Assembly (NCBI RefSeq): GCF_002943755.1
Contig: NZ_MQUB01000001.1
Span: forward strand, 1,166,501-1,230,500
Origin: Aureitalea marina
GTDB taxonomy: Bacteria > Bacteroidota > Bacteroidia > Flavobacteriales > Flavobacteriaceae
Reading direction: 5' to 3'
Length of the DNA: 64,000 bases
The notes beneath the pieces are model-generated. The model was not told the origin of the DNA, made no database searches, and was given only the letters and a program-made list of their open reading frames with translations. This document shows, piece by piece, positions 8,833-17,712 of the stretch; positions within the stretch are counted from its first letter, which is position 1; every line of letters starts with the position of its first letter. The position numbers and the translations under genes were made by a program.

Positions 8833-9684
8833 TTATTTTGACAAAAAATGCTCGGCAGCTAATCTTCGGTCTATCAATCCAGCTTGCAGGAGAACTTCCT
8901 GGACCTTTACTACCATTTCCAAAGAAAGTTGAGAGGACGACCATGCTGTTTCATCCAACCATCTTCGCACATCCTCCACTTGCTGTTGGTACCGTATGGA
9001 TATCATCTGATCTATTCCCGGCATCGCTTTGAAACCTTCCGTGCAACTATTAATGACCTTAAGTATTCCCTCCACTTCAGAGCGCTGATCCTGCCATACC
9101 TCTTTTCGAACGGCTATTACAAAACAGGGCCAGGGTGTTGGGCAAACCCCGATCCGCTTAAAGATTCCCTGATCAACAAATGGTTGAGTAGTATACTTCT
9201 CCCACATGAAATAATCAGCGGTTCCTCCGGGCAACGCCTGCAATGCCCCATCCAGACTGTTGATCAGTTCGAATTGAAGGTCGGTGTTTAAGTCCCAATT
9301 CAATTCCATGGCGTTCACATAGGCCATAAGGTGCGAACCGGAACCGTAGCGGCTGATAGCCGCCCTGCTGCCTTTTAGCGATATCAGATCGGTGAAAGGA
9401 GCGTCTTTGGCTGTGTGTATTCCCCATTGCAGGGAAGAACCGACATATTGTTGTACGATCACACTTGGGTTGCCATGAATGATATCCCGAATGATACCTT
9501 CGGTAAGGATCACGGCCATATCGATCTCTTTATTTCTCAGAGCCTCGCACATGGCGCCTGTTCCACCCGGGAAATCCTTCCACCTCAGATTGATCGACAA
9601 GGGAGCATAAGCCTTATCGCGAAGGGTAATATACCAGGGTAAGTTGAAATGTTCCGGCACTCCACCTATGTACATGGTCTTCAT
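8833..9684 (-). CDS. Cytoplasmic periplasmic-binding-protein-like (NMT1/THI5-type) protein
   Basis: About 283 residues from the ATG at 9684, five bases after the stop of the nucleoside phosphorylase gene; a TTG at 9699 would overlap it. The fold resembles ABC-type substrate-binding proteins of the nitrate/taurine/thiamin-precursor class: EIDMAVILTEGII, SLKGSRAAISRYGSGSHLMA and LPGGTADYFMWEKY. No signal peptide or lipobox is visible and no permease or ATPase gene is adjacent, so it is probably a cytosolic ligand-binding or enzymatic derivative. Ligand unknown. Confidence 0.75.
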   Translation of the reverse strand: MKTMYIGGVPEHFNLPWYITLRDKAYAPLSINLRWKDFPGGTGAMCEALRNKEIDMAVILTEGIIRDIIHGNPSVIVQQYVGSSLQWGIHTAKDAPFTDLISLKGSRAAISRYGSGSHLMAYVNAMELNWDLNTDLQFELINSLDGALQALPGGTADYFMWEKYTTQPFVDQGIFKRIGVCPTPWPCFVIAVRKEVWQDQRSEVEGILKVINSCTEGFKAMPGIDQMISIRYQQQVEDVRRWLDETAWSSSQLSLEMVVKVQEVLLQAGLIDRRLAAEHFLSK

Positions 9685-9688
9685 CTGG

Positions 9689-10570
9689 TCAATTTTCAAT
9701 ATTGGATAATCGGTCCAGGGTAAATCGGATCATTTTGTCGATTGCCGCGGGTGCATCCTTACTAAAGGCTCCAGAAGAACGGTTGGCCAGAACTACACTT
9801 ATGGAAACGGCCCTATGACCCAAAAGCCCCGCCATGGCATAAATGGCCGCAGTTTCCATCTCCAGGTTTAGGATCTTCTGTCCATTAAAACTGAAACCCT
9901 TAAGTCGATCCAGATACCTATCATCTGTGGGCCTAAGCCTTAGAGATCGACCTTGAGGTGCATAAAATCCGACATTGGTAGCTGTGATCCCCGCCTGTAT
10001 GGAGGATAGTCCCAGCTGTGTTGCCAATTCGATGTTACTCCCCACGGCATATGGAAGAGGTATGCCGGATTGACCCCAAGCGGTTTGCTGCTCAAAATCC
10101 TTTAATAGTTCAGCAAGCATGACCTCCGTCTTATCCCGGTAATAATGCAACAGATTATCGAAGCCCAAGGCGGCAGAACTGTATGCCAGGCTATCTAACT
10201 CCAACTCCGGTTGCAAGCCCCCGCAGGTACCAATTCGGATCAGGTCCAACGACATTGGCTTTTCTTTCTCAACACGCTTCTGAAAGTCTATATTCACAAG
10301 GGCGTCCAGTTCGTTGATGACAATATCGATATTGTCTGGACCGATCCCGGTAGAGATCACACTAATGCGTTTACCTTTGTATACACCGGTATGGGTACGA
10401 AACTCCCTGTTTTCCTTCTTCAACTCGATCCGGTCAAAATGGCGGCTTACCTGATCCACCCGATCCGGATCTCCAACAGTAATAACCGTTTCTGCAAGAT
10501 CCTGAGGCAATAGACCTAGATGATAAATACTGCCATCCGGATTGAGTATGAGTTCAGATTCCCTGATCAT
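9689..10570 (-). CDS. Nucleoside phosphorylase (uridine phosphorylase-like)
   Basis: About 293 residues from the ATG at 10570, which gives the natural start MIRESELILNPDGSIYHL. A TTG at 10591 would overlap the upstream gene. PNP/UDP family markers: the phosphate-binding VGDPDRV, STGIGPDNIDIVINEL, IRIGTCGGLQ, and LNLEMETAAIYAMAGLLG for base and ribose binding. It catalyses reversible phosphorolysis of a nucleoside, probably uridine, in pyrimidine salvage. It sits in a four-gene minus-strand run with the SUI1-like and 2OG-oxygenase genes upstream. Confidence 0.92.
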   Translation of the reverse strand: MIRESELILNPDGSIYHLGLLPQDLAETVITVGDPDRVDQVSRHFDRIELKKENREFRTHTGVYKGKRISVISTGIGPDNIDIVINELDALVNIDFQKRVEKEKPMSLDLIRIGTCGGLQPELELDSLAYSSAALGFDNLLHYYRDKTEVMLAELLKDFEQQTAWGQSGIPLPYAVGSNIELATQLGLSSIQAGITATNVGFYAPQGRSLRLRPTDDRYLDRLKGFSFNGQKILNLEMETAAIYAMAGLLGHRAVSISVVLANRSSGAFSKDAPAAIDKMIRFTLDRLSNIEN

Positions 10571-10580
10571 TAGACTGCCA

Positions 10581-10910
10581 TTATCCGCCAACGCGTTTCA
10601 CTTTAAAACCCAGATCCTTTAAAAAATCCATGATACGATCCCTATAATCACCTTGTATGATGATCTCTTCTTGCTTATGGGATCCCCCAACACCAAGTAA
10701 TTGTTGGATCTGTCGGGTCAGGTCTTTGAAGTCCTGTTTATTACCATCGTAACCCGAAATAATAGTGATGGGTTTCCCTTTACGCTTCTCGTAACGGCAT
10801 ATCAAAGGTTCGTCAGAGATCCAGAGGCCGGTAGCCTCGGTTGGTTTTTGGTCGGGTTCTTCAGATTGATGATCTGGAAAAAGTTTCTTGAGTTGATCTC
10901 CCAGGTCCAT
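10581..10910 (-). CDS. SUI1/eIF1-like translation factor (YciH family)
   Basis: 109 residues. The C-terminal half carries the SUI1 fold signature: KGKPITIISGYDG, DLTRQIQQLLGVGGSHKQEEIIIQG with the GVGGS loop, and DYRDRIMDFLKDLGFKVKRVGG (only GVGGS, IIIQGD and GFKVKRVGG are needed to recognise it). Bacterial homologues resemble eIF1 and bind the 30S subunit, though their role is poorly defined. The N-terminal ~45 residues are a variable lead. It starts 5 bp after the stop of the 2OG-oxygenase gene, so the two are probably co-transcribed. Confidence 0.92.
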   Translation of the reverse strand: MDLGDQLKKLFPDHQSEEPDQKPTEATGLWISDEPLICRYEKRKGKPITIISGYDGNKQDFKDLTRQIQQLLGVGGSHKQEEIIIQGDYRDRIMDFLKDLGFKVKRVGG

Positions 10911-10914
10911 ATGC

Positions 10915-11862
10915 TTATTTCTTTAGACCGATCTCGGCCAGTCGTTGGGACAAGAATTCGCCTGCTGTGATATCTTCGTAGGCCTTGGGATGATCGGCAT
11001 CCACGCATTCCTGCAGGCAGTTGAGCGGCATATCAGACCGAGGATGCATAAAGAATGGGATGGAATAACGCGGCGTACCCCATTGCTCTTTGGGAGGATT
11101 GACCACACGATGCACCGTAGAACGCAGCCGGTTATTCGTCAACCGTTCCAACATATCGCCTACATTGATCACCAATTCGTCAGCTTCCGGAATGGCATCG
11201 ATCCACTCTCCATCATTTCGCAACACCTGGAGTCCCCCGGTAGATGCTCCCATCAGGAGGGTGATCAGGTTAATGTCTCCATGAGCGCCAGCACGCACAG
11301 CACCATCAGGTTCGGTAATGATCGGAGGATAATGGATGGGTCGTAGTATGCTATTTCCACCGCTGACCCAGGAATCAAAATAAGTTTCCTCCAGCCCGAT
11401 GTGCAAGGCCAGGGCGCGCAGCACATAAATAGCTGTTTTTTCCAGCATGCGATAAGCCTGCATTCCGGTATCGTTAAATTGAGGTAGTTCCTTGACCAGC
11501 AAATTATTGGGATAAGTCTCAGATAAGCTAGCGTCTTCAGCGGCTTCTTGACCAAAATGCCAGAACTCCTTCAGGTCTCCCTGTGTCTTGCCCTTGGCGT
11601 GTTCTTTCCCAAAGGAGACATACCCACGCTGACCGGCAATTTCCGGATCTTCGTATTGCCGCTTTCGGTCTAATGGTAGATCAAAAAATGCCTTCACCTC
11701 GCGGTAAAGGTCCTCTACCAGCTCGTCGTCCAAAAAATGATTCTTCAGAGAGACGAAGCCAATGTCTTCGTATGCCCGACCGATATGATTCACAAAGCTT
11801 TGCTTTCGTCCTTGGTCCTCACTGAGGAAATCGGAAAGGTCGACGCTGGGAATATTATTCAT
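10915..11862 (-). CDS. 2-oxoglutarate/Fe(II)-dependent oxygenase, isopenicillin N synthase-like
   Basis: 315 residues. The N-terminal DIOX_N region (IPSVDLSDFLSED, AYEDIGFVSLKNH) is followed by the Fe-binding HGDINL (His-x-Asp) and the distal STVHRVVNP His, then RYSIPFF, whose Arg and Ser bind the 2-oxoglutarate carboxylate. All cofactor ligands are present, so the enzyme should be active. Substrate unknown. It is the first gene of the minus-strand run ending at the small acidic protein and is divergent from the E1 dehydrogenase. Confidence 0.92.
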   Translation of the reverse strand: MNNIPSVDLSDFLSEDQGRKQSFVNHIGRAYEDIGFVSLKNHFLDDELVEDLYREVKAFFDLPLDRKRQYEDPEIAGQRGYVSFGKEHAKGKTQGDLKEFWHFGQEAAEDASLSETYPNNLLVKELPQFNDTGMQAYRMLEKTAIYVLRALALHIGLEETYFDSWVSGGNSILRPIHYPPIITEPDGAVRAGAHGDINLITLLMGASTGGLQVLRNDGEWIDAIPEADELVINVGDMLERLTNNRLRSTVHRVVNPPKEQWGTPRYSIPFFMHPRSDMPLNCLQECVDADHPKAYEDITAGEFLSQRLAEIGLKK

Positions 11863-11955
11863 GAAAATCTGCTTTACAGCAAAGATAAATTATTTCACAG
11901 GTCGGTAGTATAGAAAAACTCCGATATACTGATAGTTCGGTCATTTCCTTTTTCC

Positions 11956-11963
11956 TACTTTTG
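11956..11963 (+). promoter_or_regulatory. -7 promoter element for the E1 dehydrogenase gene
   Basis: TACTTTTG fits the Bacteroidota -7 consensus TAnnTTTG exactly and lies 20 bp before the ATG at 11983. The -33 TTG is weak here (TTC at about the right distance). Confidence 0.45.
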
Positions 11964-11982
11964 AATGGACTAATTTGATTGC

Positions 11983-13989
11983 ATGAGAACCGACACCATA
12001 CCCCATCTTCAATATGATTACGATAGGGGAGATCTGACCGACGAAACCTTGCTGATGCTCTATGAACGGATGCTCAAGCCCCGAATGATCGAGGAAAAGA
12101 TGCTGATCCTGCTGAGACAAGGAAAGATATCTAAATGGTTTAGTGGAATGGGACAGGAAGCGATTGCTGTAGGCGTTAGTTCGGTGATGCAAGAAGAAGA
12201 ATATATCCTTCCTATGCACCGTAATTTGGGTGTGTTCACCACGCGCAAGGTTCCGTTGAACCGATTGTTTTCACAATGGCAGGGAAAAGCCAACGGATTT
12301 ACAAAAGGAAGAGATCGAAGTTTTCATTTCGGTACCCAGGAGTATAAAATCGTTGGAATGATCTCTCACCTGGGTCCACAATTCGGAGTTGCAGACGGAA
12401 TTGGACTTGGAAATCTTTTAAAAGATAATGGTCAGATTTGTGCAGTCTTTACCGGGGAAGGAGGAACCAGTGAAGGAGATATCCATGAGGCACTGAACGT
12501 TGCCTCCGTTTGGAATCTGCCCGTGCTGTTTTGTATTGAGAATAACGGATATGGCCTCTCAACTCCTACATATGAGCAATTCCGTTGTGAGGACCTCGCA
12601 GACCGAGGTGCCGGTTATGGTATGGAGGCCCACATCATTGAAGGAAATCATATTCTGCAGGTCTACACTCAACTCAAGGAAATAACAGAAAGCATGCGAG
12701 CCAATCCCAGGCCGGTCATGGTCGAGTTTAAAACCTTCCGCATGCGAGGTCACGAGGAAGCCAGTGGGACCAAATACGTTCCTCAGGAACTGATGGACCA
12801 ATGGGCCCTTAAGGATCCCATTGAAAATTATGCGGGCTATCTGCGAAAAGAAGGGATTTTAACGGAGGAATTAGAGGTTCAACTGAAAGAGGCTATCATT
12901 CACGAGATCAGCGAGAACCTGGAAATCGCTTTTAACGAACCCCCCATAGAATCCTCCCCACAGCAAGAGATTTCCGATGTCTATGCACCGGTAGCCGAGA
13001 TACAGGTCGAACCGGGAAATCAGACGGAAGAGATCAGGCTGATCGACGCTATCTCCCAAGGACTGCGTCAGTCTATGGAGCGTCATGACAAGCTGGTGAT
13101 CATGGGGCAGGACATTGCCGAATATGGTGGAGTTTTCAAGATAACCCAAGGATTTCTGGAGCAGTTCGGCCGGGAACGGATACGCAATACGCCTATCTGC
13201 GAATCGGCCATTGTTGAAGCTGCAATGGGACTGTCCATCAATGGGTTCAAGGCCGTCATGGAAATGCAATTTGCTGATTTTGTGACCTCAGGGTTCAATC
13301 CCATTGTGAATTACCTAGCCAAAACCCATTACCGCTGGGGACAAAAGGCCGATGTCGTCATCCGAATGCCATGTGGGGCTGGGGTAGGAGCAGGACCATT
13401 CCACAGCCAGACCAACGAGGCCTGGTTTACCCATACTCCGGGGTTGAAAGTAGTTTACCCGGCCTTTCCATACGATGCCACTGGATTGCTGAATGCCGCT
13501 ATCAACGACCCCAATCCGGTTATGTTCTTTGAGCATAAAGCGCTGTACCGCAGCATCCGTCAGGAGGTACCTTCAGATTATTACACCTTGCCAATTGGCA
13601 AGGCTAGCTTGCTAAGGGAAGGAAATGAGATTTCCATTATAACCTATGGAGCCGGCGTGCACTGGGCGCTGGACTACCTGGACAGAAATCTGGAAATATC
13701 TGCCGACCTCCTGGATCTTCGCACCTTATCACCTCTGGATGAAGAGGCTGTATTCCAATCTGTCCGTAAAACCGGGAAGGTAGTGCTGTTACAGGAAGAT
13801 AGTTTGTTTGGGGGTATGGCCTCTGATCTTTCTGCCCTGATCGCCGAGCATTGTTTCGAGTCGCTGGATGGACCCATCAAACGGGTGGCCAGCCTTGAGA
13901 CACCGGTGCCCTTTGCCGGTAAACTGGAGGAGGACTACCTGCCTCATGCCAGATTTGAGCAGGCAGTAAAGGAATTGCTGGCCTACTGA
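11983..13989 (+). CDS. 2-oxoacid dehydrogenase E1, alpha and beta subunits fused
   Basis: 668 residues. Residues 1 to about 330 are an E1-alpha domain with the thiamin diphosphate motif (GEGGTSEGDIHEALNVAS ending in ENNGYG) and FKTFRMRGHEEASGT. Residues about 345-668 are E1-beta (GQDIAEYGGVFKIT, RIRNTPICESAIVEAAMG, GAGPFHSQTNEA). This one-chain form is common in Bacteroidota and decarboxylates pyruvate or branched-chain 2-oxoacids as part of a lipoate-dependent complex. The E2 and E3 genes are not adjacent. Branched-chain starter acyl-CoA supply is one possible link to the following lipid-type operon, but this is inference. Confidence 0.93.
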   Translation: MRTDTIPHLQYDYDRGDLTDETLLMLYERMLKPRMIEEKMLILLRQGKISKWFSGMGQEAIAVGVSSVMQEEEYILPMHRNLGVFTTRKVPLNRLFSQWQGKANGFTKGRDRSFHFGTQEYKIVGMISHLGPQFGVADGIGLGNLLKDNGQICAVFTGEGGTSEGDIHEALNVASVWNLPVLFCIENNGYGLSTPTYEQFRCEDLADRGAGYGMEAHIIEGNHILQVYTQLKEITESMRANPRPVMVEFKTFRMRGHEEASGTKYVPQELMDQWALKDPIENYAGYLRKEGILTEELEVQLKEAIIHEISENLEIAFNEPPIESSPQQEISDVYAPVAEIQVEPGNQTEEIRLIDAISQGLRQSMERHDKLVIMGQDIAEYGGVFKITQGFLEQFGRERIRNTPICESAIVEAAMGLSINGFKAVMEMQFADFVTSGFNPIVNYLAKTHYRWGQKADVVIRMPCGAGVGAGPFHSQTNEAWFTHTPGLKVVYPAFPYDATGLLNAAINDPNPVMFFEHKALYRSIRQEVPSDYYTLPIGKASLLREGNEISIITYGAGVHWALDYLDRNLEISADLLDLRTLSPLDEEAVFQSVRKTGKVVLLQEDSLFGGMASDLSALIAEHCFESLDGPIKRVASLETPVPFAGKLEEDYLPHARFEQAVKELLAY

Positions 13990-14010
13990 TTTTAATTAGG
14001 TCGATTTCCT

Positions 14011-14040
14011 TTGCAAACCAACATTAAGTTGGTACTTTAA
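14011..14040 (+). promoter_or_regulatory. Putative promoter of the type III polyketide operon
   Basis: TTG at 14011-14013, a 19-bp spacer and TACTTTAA at 14033-14040, ending three bases before the ATG at 14044. Spacing is identical to the promoter at 2218-2247. The -7 box deviates at its last two bases, and so short a leader is unusual, so it is only moderately supported. Confidence 0.4.
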
Positions 14041-14043
14041 GGG

Positions 14044-15159
14044 ATGCTTTCTTCCCGCCATTACGATATCGTGATCATTGGAGGTGGTCTTGCCGGTCTG
14101 ACCTGTGCGCTCAATCTGAGTAAAGGAGGGAAGCGGATCGCTCTATTGGAGAAGTATCCTTACCCCAGGCACAAGGTATGTGGCGAATATGTGTCCAATG
14201 AGATTTTGCCTTACCTGAGATCACTTGGTACAGATCCTTTTGCCATAGGTGCTGTCCCTATCGATCAATTCAGAATGACATCTCCCGGTTCTCAGGCAAT
14301 TCAGACCCGATTACCTTTGGGCGGGTTTGGTATCTCTCGATTTCGGTTGGACAATTATCTGTACGAGTTGCTCCAATCCAGGATCGACTTCTTTTTTGGA
14401 ACCATCAATTCGATAGAAAAGGAAGATACTCGATACCTGATCCGGTCATCTGGTGGTTTAATCTGGGAAACCGAACTATTGATCGGGGCTTATGGTAAGC
14501 GCTCCAATCTGGATAAAGAATTAAAGCGAAACTTCATTGGTCAACATTCCCCATGGTTGGGAGTGAAGGGGCACTACCTATTTGATCATCCATCGAACCG
14601 TGTGGATCTGCATCATTTTAAAGGTGGTTATTGTGGTATATCCAAAGTGGAAGAGGGGATTGTCAATGCCTGTTATTTGGTCAATTACTCAGTCTTTAAG
14701 GCCTTCGGCAGTACTGATCATTTCCAGAATGAGATAATGGGACAAAATGAGGAACTTAAACGGTTCTTAGACGAAGCCAAGCCCGTATTTGATAAACCCA
14801 TGACCATAGCCCAGATCAGTTTTCAAGCCAAAGAACCTGTGGTGAAGGGAATACCAATGATAGGAGACAGCGCTGGTCTTATTCATCCGCTCTGTGGCAA
14901 CGGCATGGCCATGGCCATACATAGCAGTAAGATACTGGCAGACCTTGTACATGAAGGTCTGGCTGGTACGGATCTTCATCGGGCCTATGGGGTTTCCTGG
15001 AAGAGAGCCTTTGGCAATCGTCTGAGAGCAGGTAGATACCTGCAACGCCTTCTTCTCAATCCTCAAACAAATCAATTAGCGATCAAATTGGCCCGAAAAA
15101 TTCCGGGTCTTGTGCCTGCCGTGGTCCGAAAAACACATGGGGAGGTGATAGTAGCATGA
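14044..15159 (+). CDS. FAD-dependent oxidoreductase (geranylgeranyl reductase/PHBH-like)
   Basis: 371 residues. The FAD dinucleotide-binding motif IIGGGLAGLTCALNLSKGG is at residues 10-28 and the second FAD motif IGDSAGLIHPLCGNGMAMAI near 275-295. HKVCGEYVSNE marks the geranylgeranyl-reductase-type group. First gene of a tightly coupled seven-gene operon ending at 19678; its stop overlaps the next ATG (ATGA). In the Streptomyces griseus srs locus a flavoprotein hydroxylase (SrsC) oxidises methylated alkylresorcinols, so a similar hydroxylation or quinone-forming step is plausible here. That function is inferred. Confidence 0.88.
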   Translation: MLSSRHYDIVIIGGGLAGLTCALNLSKGGKRIALLEKYPYPRHKVCGEYVSNEILPYLRSLGTDPFAIGAVPIDQFRMTSPGSQAIQTRLPLGGFGISRFRLDNYLYELLQSRIDFFFGTINSIEKEDTRYLIRSSGGLIWETELLIGAYGKRSNLDKELKRNFIGQHSPWLGVKGHYLFDHPSNRVDLHHFKGGYCGISKVEEGIVNACYLVNYSVFKAFGSTDHFQNEIMGQNEELKRFLDEAKPVFDKPMTIAQISFQAKEPVVKGIPMIGDSAGLIHPLCGNGMAMAIHSSKILADLVHEGLAGTDLHRAYGVSWKRAFGNRLRAGRYLQRLLLNPQTNQLAIKLARKIPGLVPAVVRKTHGEVIVA

Positions 15160-15884
15160 TCGAATTCCACCCAGACAAGCGTTCCAGCCAATCTGAGATC
15201 ATGGATGATTTTCAGCTACAAGGCAACGAACTCTTCACTCTTTTAGATGACCTGGCCAGGGTGAATCAATACCTAGGCGGAAACAGGACCGTCATCTCCG
15301 GAATAAAAGAATTGATAGGAAGCCGGAAACTATCCGATCCGCTCATGGTGGTCGATCTTGGGTGCGGTGATGGCGAATTATTAAGACACTGTAGTAAATG
15401 GGCTAAACAACGAAAAATACCTTTTCAGGGTATTGGTCTGGATGCCAATCCCCATATCCTGCAGTTGGCTAAAGAACGCTCAGCTAGCTTCGACAATTTG
15501 GAATTCCGTTCATTGGATGTCTTCAATGAAACCCTGGAATGGCCCTCAATGGATATTGCAGTATGCAGCCTCTTCTTGCATCACTTTCCTACTGAAGATA
15601 TCATTCGTCTACTGGGAATAATAATGCAGCATTGTCAAATGGGAATAGTTATCAGTGACCTGGAGCGAAACAAAATGGCCCTTAATCTCTTCAAACTAAT
15701 TTCCCCCATCATGCTGCGATCAAAAATTGCCAGACATGACGGACAAGTTTCTGTTGCCAGGGCATTTACCCGAAACGAATTGGATCAAATCTCGACTAAA
15801 GTAATCGGTAACCATTCCATCTCCCGTAAATGGGCATACAGATGGCAATGGACCATTCAACCCTCAAATCAAAACAATAGATAA
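15156..15884 (+). CDS. Class I SAM-dependent methyltransferase of the type III PKS operon
   Basis: 242 residues. SAM motif I is VVDLGCGDGELLRHC near residue 67, motif II is GIGLDANPHIL, and motif IV is MDIAVCSLFLHHF. The fold is UbiE-like and acts on a small molecule. The N-terminal ~50 residues (QLQGNELFTLLDDLARVNQYLGG) are typical of methyltransferases paired with type III PKS. It overlaps the flavoprotein gene by 4 bp and the PKS gene by one base, so translation is coupled. Probable substrate: the polyketide made by the next gene (compare SrsB). Confidence 0.88.
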   Translation: MIEFHPDKRSSQSEIMDDFQLQGNELFTLLDDLARVNQYLGGNRTVISGIKELIGSRKLSDPLMVVDLGCGDGELLRHCSKWAKQRKIPFQGIGLDANPHILQLAKERSASFDNLEFRSLDVFNETLEWPSMDIAVCSLFLHHFPTEDIIRLLGIIMQHCQMGIVISDLERNKMALNLFKLISPIMLRSKIARHDGQVSVARAFTRNELDQISTKVIGNHSISRKWAYRWQWTIQPSNQNNR

Positions 15885-16936
15885 TGGCGGTTAAGATCAT
15901 TTCAGTAGCCAAGCAATTGCCGAAATTCACAAGAAGTACCGCAGAGATACTACCCTGGGTGGAGCTTTGGTTAAAGGATCAGCCGGATCGGTTCAGGCGG
16001 AAGATCCTGAAGATATTCGAGGGAGCTGGTGTAGATCGGCGCTATTCCATTATGGATGCCCACCAGGTATTCCATCCTTATACCCTGGAAGAGCGCAACG
16101 ATTTCTATGTAGCCGGCATGAAGCAATTGGGAGGTGGTGCGGTTAAAAAGGCCTTAGAACAATCCAATTGGCAGGCCACAGATCTGGACTATATCATTAC
16201 GGTCAGTTGTACTGGGATTATGATCCCTTCCATCGATGCCTACCTGATTAACGAATTTGAGATGAGACAGGACATAGTCCGGCTACCGGTAACAGAAATG
16301 GGGTGTGCCGCTGGAATATCCGGAATGATCTACGCCAAAGAGTTCTTGGAGGCCAATCCCGGAAAGCGGGCTATAGTCCTTGCACTGGAGTCGCCCACAG
16401 CTACCTTTCAATTGGAGGATTTCTCTATGGTGAATATGGTCAGTGCGGCCATATTTGGTGATGGTGCCGCTGCTGTGCTGATGTCTTCCCGAGAAGAAGA
16501 TCAGGGTCCACAAATAAAGGACCAGGCCATGTATCATTTTTACAACGCGGCCCATATGATGGGTTTTAAACTGGTCAATACGGGGCTACAAATGATCTTG
16601 GACAAGACAGTGCCCGAGCAGATCGCCAGTCATTTCCCCAAGATCATTCATCCGTTTTTGGAGGATAATGGTCTGCAGATGGAGCAGGTGGATCATTTGA
16701 TCTTCCATCCAGGTGGGCGCAAGATCGTACAGACGGTGGAGGAGCTATTTGGAGCTATGGGAAAAGAGATCAATGATACTCGGGAAGTTCTTAAATTGTA
16801 TGGTAATATGAGCAGCGTAACTGTACTGTACGTGTTGGAACGATTCCTGAATAAAGATATAGCCGCTGGAGAGTACGGGTTGATGCTGAGTTTCGGACCG
16901 GGCTTCTCGGCCCAGCGCATACTAATTGAATTTTAA
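15884..16936 (+). CDS. Type III polyketide synthase (chalcone synthase-like)
   Basis: 350 residues, the usual length. The catalytic triad is complete: Cys141 in TEMGCAAGISG, His275 in IFHPGGRK and Asn308 in YGNMSS, with the C-terminal GFGPG loop present as LSFGPGFSAQ. It extends an acyl starter with malonyl units and cyclises it to a pyrone or resorcinol. Neighbouring ketosynthase, dehydratase, reductase and ACP genes suggest the starter is an ACP-bound fatty-type chain. The product, perhaps an alkylresorcinol or alkylpyrone later methylated and oxidised, is inferred. Confidence 0.93.
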   Translation: MAVKIISVAKQLPKFTRSTAEILPWVELWLKDQPDRFRRKILKIFEGAGVDRRYSIMDAHQVFHPYTLEERNDFYVAGMKQLGGGAVKKALEQSNWQATDLDYIITVSCTGIMIPSIDAYLINEFEMRQDIVRLPVTEMGCAAGISGMIYAKEFLEANPGKRAIVLALESPTATFQLEDFSMVNMVSAAIFGDGAAAVLMSSREEDQGPQIKDQAMYHFYNAAHMMGFKLVNTGLQMILDKTVPEQIASHFPKIIHPFLEDNGLQMEQVDHLIFHPGGRKIVQTVEELFGAMGKEINDTREVLKLYGNMSSVTVLYVLERFLNKDIAAGEYGLMLSFGPGFSAQRILIEF

Positions 16937-17712
16937 TGAGTCGCGAATTTGAAAATAAATGGGCTGTCATTCTTGGAGGGAGTAGTGGCCTTGGATTAGC
17001 ATCTGCAATAAAACTGGCCTCCCATGGAATGAACATTTGTGTTGTTCATCGGGACCGGCGTTCAGATCTGGCCCAAATTGAAAAAAATTGGGAGTTAATC
17101 CGATCACAACACGTTGAATTTAAAACTATTAATACGGACGCTTTAAAGTTAGACTCGAGGCAAAAGGTGCTCGATGAAATTGGTTCGAACCAAGTGTACT
17201 TACTTCTTCACAGCCTGGCTAAAGGTAATCTTAAACCCTTAAAGGGAGATCGGGACCAACGACTTAGTAGCCAGGACCTGTCCTTGACCACTAATGCCAT
17301 GGGTGGAAGTTTGCTGGATTGGGCCCAGGAGTTGATTTCATCCGACAAATTTTCCAATCCTGCCCGAATTATTGCCTTTACCAGTGAAGGAAATCAACGA
17401 ACCTGGCCTGCTTATGGCGCGGTTTCTGCCGCTAAAGGCGTATTGGAAGCCCTGATCAGGCAAATGGCCGTAGAATATGCAGGTCTGGGGATATCAACCA
17501 ATGCCATTCAAGCAGGTGTTACCCTGACACCTTCTTTTCAGATGATCCCGAATAACGAGAAGATGGCCTATATGGCCGAAAAACGGAACCCCTTTGGGAG
17601 GCTGACCACTCCTCAGGACATTGCCAAGGTAGTTTACCTCTTGAGCAGGCCAGAGGCCGATTGGATCAATGGAGCCATCATAAAAGCAGATGGAGGTGAA
17701 TCCTTGAGGTAA
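16936..17712 (+). CDS. FabI-like SDR reductase of the type III PKS operon
   Basis: 258 residues. Rossmann motif GGSSGLGLA is at residues 14-22. The active site is of enoyl-ACP-reductase spacing, Tyr-x6-Lys (YGAVSAAK), not the classical YxxxK. The position matching E. coli FabI Tyr146, ten residues before the active Tyr, is Ser here. The C-terminal INGAIIKADGGESL matches FabI and FabG ends. It probably reduces an enoyl- or ketoacyl-ACP intermediate for the operon; as the only reductase here it may act on the beta-keto form. TAATG overlaps link it to both neighbours. Confidence 0.85.
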   Translation: MSREFENKWAVILGGSSGLGLASAIKLASHGMNICVVHRDRRSDLAQIEKNWELIRSQHVEFKTINTDALKLDSRQKVLDEIGSNQVYLLLHSLAKGNLKPLKGDRDQRLSSQDLSLTTNAMGGSLLDWAQELISSDKFSNPARIIAFTSEGNQRTWPAYGAVSAAKGVLEALIRQMAVEYAGLGISTNAIQAGVTLTPSFQMIPNNEKMAYMAEKRNPFGRLTTPQDIAKVVYLLSRPEADWINGAIIKADGGESLR

